DNA of 64,000 nt, from positions 86,078 through 150,077 of the forward strand of contig JAOSJU010000003.1 of the NCBI GenBank assembly GCA_027493945.1. The letters run 5' to 3'. Positions within the stretch are counted from its first letter, which is position 1. Each line of letters starts with the position of its first letter. The notes beneath the pieces were generated by a model. That model was given only the letters and a program-made list of their open reading frames with translations, ran no database searches and was not told where the DNA came from. This document shows positions 21,516-31,038 of this stretch, piece after piece. This DNA is from Burkholderiaceae bacterium. Lineage in GTDB: Bacteria; Pseudomonadota; Gammaproteobacteria; Burkholderiales; Burkholderiaceae_E. Made by a program: the position numbers and the translations under genes.

Positions 21516-22727
21516 ATGAAATTCGTTTCCCTCTTCTCGGGTGCTGGCGGGCTCGACTTGGGCTTCGAAGCCGCCGGGTGGGATTGCGTTTATGCGTCTG
21601 ATATCGACGCCACCGCAATCGACACACTCGAGGTCAACAAGGGCAAGCGCGTCCACGGCACGGCAATGCTGGGACGTGCATTCATCGAAAAGGCCGACGT
21701 CAGGGAGTCGTCGGGTCGCGACATTCTCGCGAAGGCGGGGATCAGGCGGGGGGACGTGTCCACGGTCGTTGGTGGTCCCCCATGTCAGTCATGGAGCAGC
21801 GCAGGGCACCAACTCGGGTTCGAAGACCCCCGGGGGCGCTTGTTCCGGGATTACATCCGCATTGCTGGCGAACTCGACGTGCGCTGGCTCGTGTTCGAGA
21901 ACGTACGGGGGCTCTTGACTGCCCGTGGACCGGACGGAAAACCGGGTAGCGCACTCCAGCACATACGCGAGACGTTGCTGAAAGCGGGGTTTCAGACCAG
22001 CGTCGAGATGCTCAACGCAGCCGACTACGGGGGTGGCGCAGCGTAGGGTCCGATTGATCATGATCGGATTCCGAGTCGGTGACAGGCCCGTCTTCCCGTC
22101 GCCGAGTCACGCTAAGGCGCCCGACCTCGCCGACGACGGACTATTGCCTTGGGTGCCTCTCCGGGACTGCCTGGCGTCGATCCCGCCGCCGACGGGAGAC
22201 GAAATCATTCGACCGAACGTTCGTCTCGAAGTCGAGCTGAGCGGGCTTAAGCCCGGAACCGGAGTCCGAAGCCCAGGTAAGTCCGAGGCAACGAGACCCG
22301 GGGGCACTGGGGCTACAAGCAAGGGGCATTCGTTGCAGACCTCGACCTTCCCGCGCGCACTGTGACTGCGAGCGCTCAGCAGGACTGGATCAAGGACCCG
22401 AACTTGGGCCTCCGGCGGTTATGCCCGAGGGAGTGCGCCGCGATTCAGAGCTTCCCGCCGGAGTGGGTCTTTTCCGGCAACAGAACGGACCAGTATCGCC
22501 AGATCGGCAACGCTGTACCGCCAATGCTTGCGCAAGCGGTGGCAGAATCCATGCGGGAACACGTGTCGGCCTTACCCAAGAAGGGGGCGCCGACGAAGCC
22601 GATTAAACTGCTGCCCCTCCATGAACGGCTGGAGTCGGCGATCCAGTACACCCACAAAGAAGAGCTCCGCAACGGACCGTCAAGGCGGCAGGCGCCAAAC
22701 AAGCGCCGGACAAGAGTCGCGGCTTGA
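21516..22727 (+). CDS. DNA (cytosine-5) methyltransferase, frame changes at 22029-22033 and 22300-22304
   Basis: Methylates cytosine at C5 using S-adenosylmethionine. Motif I is FSGAGGLDLGFEAAG, motif IV with the catalytic Cys is GGPPCQSWSSAGHQ, motif VI is FENVRGLL, motif VIII is AQRRVRLIMIG and motif X is QIGNAVPPMLAQAV. Motifs I-VI, VIII and X lie in three frames; both shifts fall in GGGGG runs, one with a G too many, one with a G too few. Corrected, the segments join as DYGVAQRRVRL and RPGGHWGYKQGAF. The ATG at 21516 gives the family start MKFVSLFSGAGG; an in-frame ATG at 21424 is an alternative. Neighbours are a nuclease and Vsr, so this is the protective enzyme of a type II system. Site unknown. 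Confidence 0.93.
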
Positions 22728-22817
22728 TCTCCCCTCCTTCGCCGTGGACTGGCTGGCCGACGCTTCGATTCAGGTAGGCTTGCCGCCTGACGCGACGCGC
22801 TACCGGACCGACGAACA

Positions 22818-23771
22818 ATGACGCCACCACGAGTTGCGCGGACACGCTCAAACGTAGCGACAGACCCGCTGCGGCAGTTCCACGCAGAGCAGGCATCCAA
22901 GGCGAAGGAAGAGTACCTCAGGTCGCAGACACCTTCGAACGACGCTCAGGCGTGGCTGGCAGCGATACACCGAGCGAGACGGGACATCGGAGACGCACTG
23001 ATCGCTTCCTCCCATCTTCGGGATGTCGGAAAGGCGCTGCAGGGGAACGGCGCCTATATGCATGTCTTCCGGCACCTGATGGCGCCACCATTGAGCCAGG
23101 ATCAGTTCAGACTGATTTGCCCGGAGTGGCCGAAGGCTTCAGAAAACAAGGGGACGCCAGTGGAGGAAGAGGCTGCGAATGGAGTCGCTGCGGCCTTCGA
23201 CGAAAGGCGCGTGCGGTCGCTTACACCTTGGCTTGCCGAGAGACGAGCGCCGACAGTCCCGGAGGTAAGGCGACTTCAGCTGGCAATCGCTCCTCTCATC
23301 GCCAACCAGCGGTTTGCGACTGAGCGTCGGGTGGCCGCTTCCGCGCTCCAAGAGCAATCGGTGATTTCCTCGTTGAAGGCGTTGGGCTGGTCGATACGCC
23401 CCAGCAGCCTGATCGACACCCGAGCTGCGTTGGCGCCGAAGGAGTTCATGCACAAGACCAGGTTTGCAGCGAGCCCGGATGCATCACAGGCTCAGGAAGT
23501 CGATATCGCATGCGGACTCGCAGGCACCTACGTACTTGCGATGGAGTGCAAGGTGACGAACGACGAGACGAACTCCGTCAAGCGTGTCAACGACGTCATC
23601 AAGAAGGCTGTGGCCTGGAAAAACCACTGGGGAAGTTTCGTCGAAACAGCCGCGCTTCTGCAGGGTGTGATCAAGCCCAGCGACGTGTACCGGCTGCTTG
23701 ATGCCGGCGTACACGTCTTCTGGTCGCATGACCTCTCCACCTTCGAGAGCTGGATCAACGCTCGCGTGTGA
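22818..23771 (+). CDS. Putative type II restriction endonuclease, PD-(D/E)XK fold
   Basis: A 317-residue protein without a family I can name. Near residues 220-240 EVDIACGLAGTYVLAMECKV fits the nuclease core (Asp, then ExK read here as ECK), followed by TNDETNSVKRVNDVIKKA, a helix typical of restriction enzymes. It lies 90 bp after the methyltransferase and overlaps vsr by GTGA, so the three genes form one unit. Base composition is lower in GC than dnaE2 or ugp. The role is inferred from motif and position. Confidence 0.72.
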   Translation: MTPPRVARTRSNVATDPLRQFHAEQASKAKEEYLRSQTPSNDAQAWLAAIHRARRDIGDALIASSHLRDVGKALQGNGAYMHVFRHLMAPPLSQDQFRLICPEWPKASENKGTPVEEEAANGVAAAFDERRVRSLTPWLAERRAPTVPEVRRLQLAIAPLIANQRFATERRVAASALQEQSVISSLKALGWSIRPSSLIDTRAALAPKEFMHKTRFAASPDASQAQEVDIACGLAGTYVLAMECKVTNDETNSVKRVNDVIKKAVAWKNHWGSFVETAALLQGVIKPSDVYRLLDAGVHVFWSHDLSTFESWINARV

Positions 23772-24202
23772 AGATCCAGTCGCCAAAGGGTGCAAAGTAC
23801 CTCGTGACCTCGCCGGAGCGCTCACGGATCATGGCGAGCGTCAGGAGCGCTGGGAACAAGTCAACCGAGGCCGGGCTGGCGGAGATCCTTCGCGCCTACA
23901 GGCTTGCGGGTTGGCGACGCCACCAGCGGTTGCCGGGAAACCCAGACTTCGTGTATCGCCGCCAACGCGTTGCGATCTTCGTGGACGGCTGCTTCTGGCA
24001 TGGGTGCCCAAGATGCTACGCCCCGCCGACCGCAAACGCCGATTTCTGGAAACAGAAGTTCGCCTACAATCGCGCGCGCGATCGCAGGCTGCGCCGTCAC
24101 CTGCGCGCGCTCGGCTGGCGCGTCCTGAGCATCTGGGAGCACTCTCTTCGCAACGAAGCCAGTGTCGCAAAGCGAGTGGCACGTGCGCTGTCCGATCGGT
24201 GA
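23768..24202 (+). CDS. vsr: Very short patch repair endonuclease
   Basis: Vsr nicks 5' of the T in T:G mismatches left by deamination of 5-methylcytosine, limiting mutation at methylated sites. The 144-residue protein shows PGNPDFVYRRQRVAIFVDGC with the catalytic Asp, GCFWHGCPRC with the intercalating aromatic residues, His and zinc-binding Cys, and RRHLRALGWRVLSIWEHSLR near the end. The start is the GTG at 23768 overlapping the upstream stop. Its presence supports 5-methylcytosine as the product of the neighbouring methyltransferase. Confidence 0.95.
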   Translation: MKIQSPKGAKYLVTSPERSRIMASVRSAGNKSTEAGLAEILRAYRLAGWRRHQRLPGNPDFVYRRQRVAIFVDGCFWHGCPRCYAPPTANADFWKQKFAYNRARDRRLRRHLRALGWRVLSIWEHSLRNEASVAKRVARALSDR

Positions 24203-24453
24203 TTGCGGTTATTCAGTCGGTCCCCCGATTCGTGGCATTTGTCGGCTATAAGTCGCATTAAATTAATGACTTGCAGCAGTGCAGGCAAGTATTGTCGCGC
24301 GGCCTCTCGATTCGCAGATGCACTGGTCACGTTCAACCGGATTGCTCGGCCACGTTGCGCCGGAATACGCACAGTGAATTCGAGGGTTAACGAAATCCGC
24401 CTTCAGCTGCCACATTGAGTCCGCAGAGCCTCTCGGAGAAAGCCGAGTGTATA

Positions 24454-24469
24454 CTGTATATTGATACAG
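24454..24469. promoter_or_regulatory. LexA-binding site (SOS box) upstream of dnaE2
   Basis: CTGTATATTGATACAG, flanked by TA on both sides to give TACTGT...ACAGTA (24452-24471), a near-perfect SOS box. It sits 17 bp before the dnaE2 ATG, overlapping the likely promoter. The 24203-24453 stretch before it holds no gene that I can see. Confidence 0.93.
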
Positions 24470-24485
24470 TATCAAGCAGCCTCCG

Positions 24486-27400
24486 ATGCTGTCCCCGTAC
24501 GCCGAACTTCTCTGCGCCTCGAACTTCTCGTTCCTCAACGGCGCCTCCCACCCCGAGGAACTCGTCGAGCGCGCCCACGCCCTCGGCTACGCTGCGCTCG
24601 CCGTCACCGACGAATGCTCGCTCGCCGGCGTGGTGCGCGCGCACCTGCGCGCGCGCGAAGTCGGCCTGCCGCTGCTCGTCGGCGCGCAGTTCTCGCTGAA
24701 CGAGGCCTTCGGCGGCGATTCGCGGCTGGTGCTGATCGCCGCCTCGCGCAACGGCTACGGCAACCTCTCGGAACTGATCACGCGCGCGCGCATGCGCGCC
24801 GACAAGGGCCGCTACCGGCTGCTCGCCGACGACCTCGCCGACGGGCTCGACGACTGCCTCGCGCTGCTGGTGCCCTCGCCGGCCATCGCCGTCGACTCGA
24901 CCGCCGAATCGCCCGCACCGCCTGTCGATTCCCCGTGCGCGCAACTGCTGCGCGATGCGCGCTTCCTGCGCGAGCGCTTCGACGGCCGCTGCTGGCTCGG
25001 CGTGCCGCTGCTGGTGCACGGCCACGACGCGGCGCTGCTCGAGAGCACGCGACGCGTCGCCGCCGCCACCGGCCTGTCGCGGGTGGCGGTGGGCGACGTC
25101 CTCTATCACCTGCGCTCGCGCAAGACGCTGCAGGACACGCTCACCGCGATCCGCCTGAACACGCCGCTGGCCGCGCTCGGCTACGCGCTGGCGTCCAATG
25201 CCGAGCAGCACCTGCGCAGCCGGCTGCGGCTCGCGCGCCTGTATCCGCCGGCGCTGCTCGAAGAGACGCTCGAAGTGGCCGCGCGTTGCCGCTTCTCGCT
25301 CGACGAACTGCGCTACGAGTATCCGGAGGAGATCGTCCCGGCCGGCCACACGCCGGCGAGCTGGCTGCGCCGGCTCGTGTTCGACGGTGTGCCCGGGCGC
25401 TACCCCGACGGCCTGCCGCCGGCGGTGGCTGCGCAGATCGAGCACGAACTGGCGCTGATCGCCGAGCTGAAGTACGAGCCCTACTTCCTCACCGTCGCCG
25501 ACATCGTGCAGTTCGCGCGCGGCCGCGGCATCCTTTGCCAGGGCCGCGGCTCGGCGGCCAACTCGGCGGTCTGCTATTGCCTGGGCATCACCGAGGTCGA
25601 TCCGGCGCGCGCCAGCGTGCTGTTCGAGCGCTTCGTCAGCCGCGAGCGCAACGAGCCGCCCGACATCGACGTCGACTTCGAGCACCAGCGGCGCGAGGAG
25701 GTCATCCAGTACCTGTACGAGAAATATGGCCGCCATCGTGCCGCGCTCACTGCTACCGTGATCAGCTATCGCTCGCGCTCGGCGCTGCGCGACGTCGGGC
25801 GAGCGCTGGGCATCGATACGCAGCGCATCGAACAGCTGGCGCGCGCGCACCAGTGGTGGGACCGCAGCGTGCAGCCCGAACGACTGCGCGAAGCCGGCTT
25901 CGATCCTTCGTCGACGGTCGCGCAGCAGTGGCTCGAACTGGCCGGCGCGCTGCGCGGCTTTCCGCGCCACCTGTCGCAGCACATCGGCGGCTTCGTGATC
26001 GCGCGCGACGCACTCACGCGGCTGGTGCCGGTGGAGAACGCCGCGATGCCCGGGCGCAGCGTGATCGAGTGGGACAAGGACGACCTCGACGCGCTCGGCC
26101 TGCTCAAGGTCGACGTGCTGGCGCTGGGCATGCTCAGCGCGATCCGCCGCGCGCTCGTGCTCATCGGGCAGCGACGCGGGGTGCCGTTTCGCATCCAGGA
26201 CATCCCCGCCGAAGACCCGGCCACCTACGAGATGATCTCGCGCGCCGACACGATCGGCGTGTTCCAGATCGAGTCGCGTGCGCAGATGAGCATGCTGCCC
26301 AGGCTGCGCCCGCGTCGCTTCTACGACCTGGTGATCGAGGTCGCGATCGTGCGCCCCGGCCCGATCCAGGGCGGCATGGTGCATCCGTACCTGCGCCGCC
26401 GCATGGGGCTCGAGCCGGTCGTCTATCCCCGCGACGAGATCCGCCCGGCGCTCGAGCGCACGCTCGGCGTGCCGATCTTCCAGGAGCAGGTGATGCAGGT
26501 GGCGATGCTCGCGGCGGGCTTCTCCGGTGGCGAGGCCGACGCATTGCGCCGCGCGATGGCGGCCTGGCGGCGCAAGGGCGGGCTCGAGCCGTTCGAGCAG
26601 CGCCTCGTCGACGGCATGCTCGCGCGCGGCTACCGGCGCGAGTTCGCCGAAGCGATCTTCCGGCAGATCCGGGGCTTCGGCGAATACGGTTTTCCCGAGA
26701 GCCACGCGGCGAGCTTCGCGCTGCTGGTCTACGTGTCGGCCTGGATCAAGCGGCACGAGCCGGCGGCCTTCCTCGCAGCGCTGCTGAACAGCCAGCCGAT
26801 GGGTTTCTATGCGCCGGCGCAGCTGGTGCGCGACGCGCGCGAGCACGGCATCGAGGTGCGCGGCGTCGACGTGCTCGTCAGCGACTGGGACAGCACGCTC
26901 GAAGAGGCGCCGCAGTCCGGCCCCGCTGCAGCGGCCGATGCCGCATCCACCGATGCGCCGGGGCACGCCCCCGCCTACGTCGCCCCCGCCGACGGCAGCG
27001 CAATCGACTGGCGCCCGCAGCCCGCGGTGCGCCTGGGCCTGAACCGCGTGCGCGGGTTGTCGCAGGCCGGCGCGCAGCGGCTGCTCGATGCGCGCGCGGC
27101 GCGCCGGCGCGAGCGCGGCGACGACTTCGGGTTCGAGAGCGTCGAAGACCTCGCCCGCGAAGCGCGACTCGACGCCCGCGAGCTGCAGGCGCTGGCACAG
27201 GCCGACGCGCTGCGCCAGCTGGCCGGGCACCGCGCGCAGGCGCACTGGGAGGCGGCCTGCATCCGGCCGATGCCGGCGCTGCTCGCCGAAGCCCGCTTCG
27301 ACGAGACGCCGGCCCGGCTGCCCGCGCTGCCCGAGGGCCGCGAGATCGTCGCCGACTATCGCGGCCTGGGCATCCCGATGGGCCGCCACCCGCTGGAGCT

Positions 27401-27761
27401 GCTGCGGCCGCGGCTCGAGCGCCTGCGCATCGCCACGGCCGCGGCGCTGCGCGCCTTTCCGAACGGCCGGCCGGCGCGCGCCAGCGGCCTGGTCACGCAT
27501 CGACAGCGCCCCGAAACGGCGAAGGGCACGATCTTCGTCACGCTGGAAGACGAGACCGGGGCGGTCAACGTGATCGTCTGGCCGCGCGTGTTCGAGCGCC
27601 AGCGCCGCGAGGTGCTCGGCGCGCAGCTGATGACGGTCTACGGCACCTGGCAGTGCGACGCCGACTCCGGCGGCCAGGTCAGGCACCTGGTCGCGCAGCG
27701 CATCGTCGACCACAGTGCGCTGCTGGGCGAACTCGTCGTCGGCAGCCGCGATTTCCGCTGA
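24486..27761 (+). CDS. dnaE2: Error-prone DNA polymerase DnaE2
   Basis: Alpha-type C-family polymerase acting with ImuA and ImuB in damage-induced mutagenesis. The 1091-residue protein has a PHP domain (YAELLCASNFSFLNGASHPE, then VTDECSLAGVVR). The polymerase core carries CQGRGSAANSAVCYCLG and the catalytic [12 protein letters not shown] EPPDIDVDFEHQRREEVIQ. It also has GFGEYGFPESHAASFALLVY and an OB domain near the end (ASGLVTHRQRPETAKGTIFV). The start at 24486 is 17 bp after a strong SOS box. It is separated from lexA-imuAB by 8.6 kb and converges on metZ with 13 bp between stops. Confidence 0.98.
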   Translation: MLSPYAELLCASNFSFLNGASHPEELVERAHALGYAALAVTDECSLAGVVRAHLRAREVGLPLLVGAQFSLNEAFGGDSRLVLIAASRNGYGNLSELITRARMRADKGRYRLLADDLADGLDDCLALLVPSPAIAVDSTAESPAPPVDSPCAQLLRDARFLRERFDGRCWLGVPLLVHGHDAALLESTRRVAAATGLSRVAVGDVLYHLRSRKTLQDTLTAIRLNTPLAALGYALASNAEQHLRSRLRLARLYPPALLEETLEVAARCRFSLDELRYEYPEEIVPAGHTPASWLRRLVFDGVPGRYPDGLPPAVAAQIEHELALIAELKYEPYFLTVADIVQFARGRGILCQGRGSAANSAVCYCLGITEVDPARASVLFERFVSRERNEPPDIDVDFEHQRREEVIQYLYEKYGRHRAALTATVISYRSRSALRDVGRALGIDTQRIEQLARAHQWWDRSVQPERLREAGFDPSSTVAQQWLELAGALRGFPRHLSQHIGGFVIARDALTRLVPVENAAMPGRSVIEWDKDDLDALGLLKVDVLALGMLSAIRRALVLIGQRRGVPFRIQDIPAEDPATYEMISRADTIGVFQIESRAQMSMLPRLRPRRFYDLVIEVAIVRPGPIQGGMVHPYLRRRMGLEPVVYPRDEIRPALERTLGVPIFQEQVMQVAMLAAGFSGGEADALRRAMAAWRRKGGLEPFEQRLVDGMLARGYRREFAEAIFRQIRGFGEYGFPESHAASFALLVYVSAWIKRHEPAAFLAALLNSQPMGFYAPAQLVRDAREHGIEVRGVDVLVSDWDSTLEEAPQSGPAAAADAASTDAPGHAPAYVAPADGSAIDWRPQPAVRLGLNRVRGLSQAGAQRLLDARAARRRERGDDFGFESVEDLAREARLDARELQALAQADALRQLAGHRAQAHWEAACIRPMPALLAEARFDETPARLPALPEGREIVADYRGLGIPMGRHPLELLRPRLERLRIATAAALRAFPNGRPARASGLVTHRQRPETAKGTIFVTLEDETGAVNVIVWPRVFERQRREVLGAQLMTVYGTWQCDADSGGQVRHLVAQRIVDHSALLGELVVGSRDFR

Positions 27762-27774
27762 ATCGCCGAACGAC

Positions 27775-28993
27775 TCAGCCGGCAAGCCCGCGCGCCAGGT
27801 CGGCGCAAACGTCGGCCGGATCCTCCAGGCCCACCGCGACGCGCAGCATGCCTTCGCCGATGCCGGCTTCGCGCCGCGCATCGATCGGCATGCGCCCGTG
27901 CGTCGTGCTGGCCGGATGCGTGATCGTCGACTTCACGTCGCCGAGGTTGGCGGTGATCGACAGCAGCCGGCAGCCGTCGACCACGCGCCAGGCCGCGGCC
28001 TTGCGGGCGGCGTCGTCGGCGCCCTTCAGGTCGAACGCGAGCACCGCGCCGCCGGCGCGCTGCTGCGCGCGCGCCAGCGCGTGCTGCGGGTGCGACTCGA
28101 GCCACGGATAGCGCACCCGCTCGACTTCGGGGCGCGCCTCGAGCCAGCGCGCCACCGCGAGCGCGTTCTCCGAGTGCCGGGCCATGCGCACCGACAGCGT
28201 CTCGAGCCCCTTGGCGAGCACCCGGGCGTTGAACGCCGACAGCGTCGGCCCGCAGTAGCGCACCACCGGTTGCAGCGTCTCGGCGACGTACTTGTGCGAG
28301 CCCAGCACCGCGCCGCCGAGCACGCGCCCCTGCCCGTCGAGGTACTTGGTGGCCGAGTGCACGACGATGTCGGCGCCCAGTTCGAGCGGCCGCTGCAGCG
28401 CCGGCGTGCAGAAGCAGTTGTCGACCACCAGCGGGATGCCCCGCGCGCGCGCGATCGCCGCCAGCGCGCGCACGTCGCCCACCTCGGTCAGCGGATTCGA
28501 CGGCGTCTCGAGGAACAGCAATTTCGTGTTCGGCCGGATCGCCGCCTCCCGAGGCGGACGGGTCGCCCAGCGGCACGTAGCTGGTCTCGATCCCGTAGCG
28601 CGCGAACAGCGCGAACAGCTGGATCGTGGTGCCGAACACCCCCTGCGAGCAGACCACGTGGTCGCCCGTGCGGGTGAGGCTCATCAGCACCGACATGATC
28701 GCCGACATGCCCGAGGCGGTCGCGCGGCAGTCTTCGGCGCCTTCGAGCGCGGCCAGCCGCTCCTCGAACAGCCGCACCGTCGGGTTGCCGAAGCGCGAGT
28801 AGATGAAGCCCCCGGCCTCGCCGGCGAACCTGGCCGCCGCGTGCGCCGCGCTGTCGTGCACGAAGCTCGACGCGAGGAACATCGGCTCGGTGTGCTCGCC
28901 GAACGGCGTGCGCTCGAAGCCGGCGCGCACCGCGCGGGTGTCGAAGCCGTATTCGTCGCCCTCGGCGGGCGGCGGCGCCGCGCCCTCGCTCAA
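27775..28993 (-). CDS. metZ: O-succinylhomoserine sulfhydrylase, frame change near 28550
   Basis: PLP enzyme making homocysteine from O-succinylhomoserine and sulfide in methionine synthesis. Motifs are YSRFGNPTVRLFEERLAALE, the SMS-like ATASGMSAIMSVLMSL, and the PLP lysine in HSATKYLDGQGRVLGG. The halves are in two frames; the shift is at CTCGGGAGG near 28550, where one fewer base restores AAIRPNTKLLFLETPSNPL. The TTG start at 28993 overlaps the purF TGA (TTGA); no ATG is available upstream. Last gene of the long cluster. Confidence 0.93.
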
Positions 28994-30519
28994 TCGGCCA
29001 CCACCGGGAACTGCAGGTTCATCTGGTTCTTCGGCGCGTCGTCGTCGTAGCCGGCGGGTGGCCCGAGCAGCCGCTCGCGCTCGATGCGGTCGAGGTACTC
29101 GGGGCCGACGTCGCCGGTGATGTACACGCCGTCGAAACACGAGGCCTCGAAGTTCTTCAACCGCGGGTTCACGTCGCGCACCGACTGCTTCATCGCGTCG
29201 ACGGTCTGGTAGATCAGCGCGTCGGCGCCGATCGCGACGCGGATCTCCTCGTCGGTGCGCCCGTGCGCGATCAGCTCGCTGCGCGTGGGCATGTCGATGC
29301 CGTAGACATTCGGATAGCGCACCGGCGGCGCCGCCGACGCGAAGAACACCTTGTTCGCGCCCGAGTCGCGCGCCATCTGCACGATCTCGCGCGAGGTCGT
29401 GCCGCGCACGATCGAGTCGTCGACCAGCAGCACGTTCTTGCCCTTGAACTCGACGCTCATCGCGTTGAGCTTCTGGCGCACCGACTTCCTGCGCACCGCC
29501 TGCCCCGGCATGATGAAGGTGCGCCCGACGTAGCGGTTCTTCAGGAAGCCCTCGCGGTAGTTCAGGCCCAGCTTCATCGCCAACTGCATCGCCGACGGTC
29601 GCGAGGTGTCGGGAATCGGCATCACCACGTCGATGTCGCCGCGCCACAGCTCGGCGGCCAGGCGCTCGGCGAGGTACTCGCCCATGCGCAGCCGCGCCGC
29701 GTACACCGAGGCGCCGTCGAGGATCGAGTCGGGCCGCGCGAAATAGACGTACTCGAACACGCAGGGATCGAGCGACGTGGCAGCGGCGCACTGGCGCGAA
29801 TGGAAGTTGCCGTCCAGGTCGATGAAGATCGCCTCGCCGGGCGCCACGTCGCGCACCATGCGAAAGCCCAGCCCCTCGAGCGCCACCGACTCGGAGGCGA
29901 CCAGGTATTCGACGCCCTGGTCGGTCTCGGCCACGCCGTAACAGAGCGGTCGGATGCCGTGCGGGTCGCGAAACGCGAGCACGCCGTAGCCGGCGATCTG
30001 GGCCACGCAGGCGTAGGCGCCGCGCACCCGCGCGTGCAGTTCGCCCACCGCCGCGAAGATCGCGTCAGGATCGAGCGAGACGCCGCGCGTGGCCGCCTGC
30101 AGCGAATTGGCCAGCACGTTCAGCAGCACCTCCGAATCGGAGTCGGTGTTGATGTGGCGGCGGTCGCGCCGGAACATCTCGTCCTTGAGCTGCTCCCAGT
30201 TGGTGAGGTTGCCGTTGTGCGCGAGCATGATCCCGAACGGCGCGTTCACGTAGAACGGCTGCGCCTCTTCGGAGTTGCCCGCCGAGCCGGCGGTGGGATA
30301 GCGCACGTGCGCGATGCCGCTTTGGCCGAGCAGCGCGCGCATGTTGCGCGTGCGGAAGACGTCGCGCACCGGGCCGTTGCCCTTCTGCATGTGGAACGCC
30401 TTGCCCATCGCGGTGGCGATGCCCGCGGCGTCCTGGCCGCGATGCTGCAACAGCAGCAGGCCGTCGTACAGCAGCTGGTTGACGGGGGAGCGCGCTACGA
30501 CGCCGAGGATTCCGCACAT
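28990..30519 (-). CDS. purF: Amidophosphoribosyltransferase
   Basis: Catalyses the first committed step of purine synthesis (PRPP plus glutamine to phosphoribosylamine). The 509-residue protein starts MCGILGVVARSPVN, so the N-terminal nucleophile Cys2 needs only Met removal. QHRGQDAAGIAT and AHNGNLTNW mark the glutaminase, and NVLLVDDSIVRGTTSREIVQ is the PRPP site. cvpA lies 22 bp upstream, the same order as in many proteobacteria. Confidence 0.98.
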   Translation of the reverse strand: MCGILGVVARSPVNQLLYDGLLLLQHRGQDAAGIATAMGKAFHMQKGNGPVRDVFRTRNMRALLGQSGIAHVRYPTAGSAGNSEEAQPFYVNAPFGIMLAHNGNLTNWEQLKDEMFRRDRRHINTDSDSEVLLNVLANSLQAATRGVSLDPDAIFAAVGELHARVRGAYACVAQIAGYGVLAFRDPHGIRPLCYGVAETDQGVEYLVASESVALEGLGFRMVRDVAPGEAIFIDLDGNFHSRQCAAATSLDPCVFEYVYFARPDSILDGASVYAARLRMGEYLAERLAAELWRGDIDVVMPIPDTSRPSAMQLAMKLGLNYREGFLKNRYVGRTFIMPGQAVRRKSVRQKLNAMSVEFKGKNVLLVDDSIVRGTTSREIVQMARDSGANKVFFASAAPPVRYPNVYGIDMPTRSELIAHGRTDEEIRVAIGADALIYQTVDAMKQSVRDVNPRLKNFEASCFDGVYITGDVGPEYLDRIERERLLGPPAGYDDDAPKNQMNLQFPVVAD

Positions 30520-30541
30520 GACAGGCTCCCAGATTCTGCGT

Positions 30542-31036
30542 TCAGGTCTGCTTCACCGGTTCCGAACGCGCGGGCAGGTATGGCGTCACCCACGATACCA
30601 GTTCGTCGAGCAGGGGGCGCGAGAGCGCCTGTTGCCAGGCAGGCTCGCGATCGGCCCCGAGGTGCCGTCCCACCAGCGCCACCACGGTCACGATGATCAG
30701 CGCCCGCGCCACGCCCAGCAGCGCGCCCAGCGATCGGTCGGCCGGGCCGAGGCCGACTTTCGCCAGCGCGCGAGCGATCAACCCGCCGAGCAGGCGCACC
30801 GAGATCAGCAGTGCAAAGAAGATCAGCACGCCGACGAACAACGGCGGCAGCGACCAGCCGGTGGCCGCCAGCAGCGGCCCGGTCGCCAGCGGCGCGCCCA
30901 CCAGCGCGACCACCCAGCCCGCGAGCGCGAACACCGTGCGCACCAGTCCGCGCAGCAGGCCGATTGCGACCGAGAGGAGCAGCGTGGCGATCACGAAGTA
31001 GTCCCAGCCGGTGAGCGCGGCAACGTCCACCGGCAT
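30542..31036 (-). CDS. cvpA: CvpA family membrane protein
   Basis: A 164-residue inner-membrane protein with four predicted helices, starting MPVDVAALTGWDYFVIATLL. CvpA was named for colicin V production and is commonly the gene before purF, as here; it has been linked to envelope and bile resistance. It lies 2 bp after the SPOR-domain gene, so the two are probably one transcript. Confidence 0.92.
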   Translation of the reverse strand: MPVDVAALTGWDYFVIATLLLSVAIGLLRGLVRTVFALAGWVVALVGAPLATGPLLAATGWSLPPLFVGVLIFFALLISVRLLGGLIARALAKVGLGPADRSLGALLGVARALIIVTVVALVGRHLGADREPAWQQALSRPLLDELVSWVTPYLPARSEPVKQT

Positions 31037-31038
31037 CG

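Noticed and set aside
24387..27881. 1164-codon minus-strand open frame opposite dnaE2
   Set aside because: Same composition artefact; dnaE2 on the plus strand has all family motifs.
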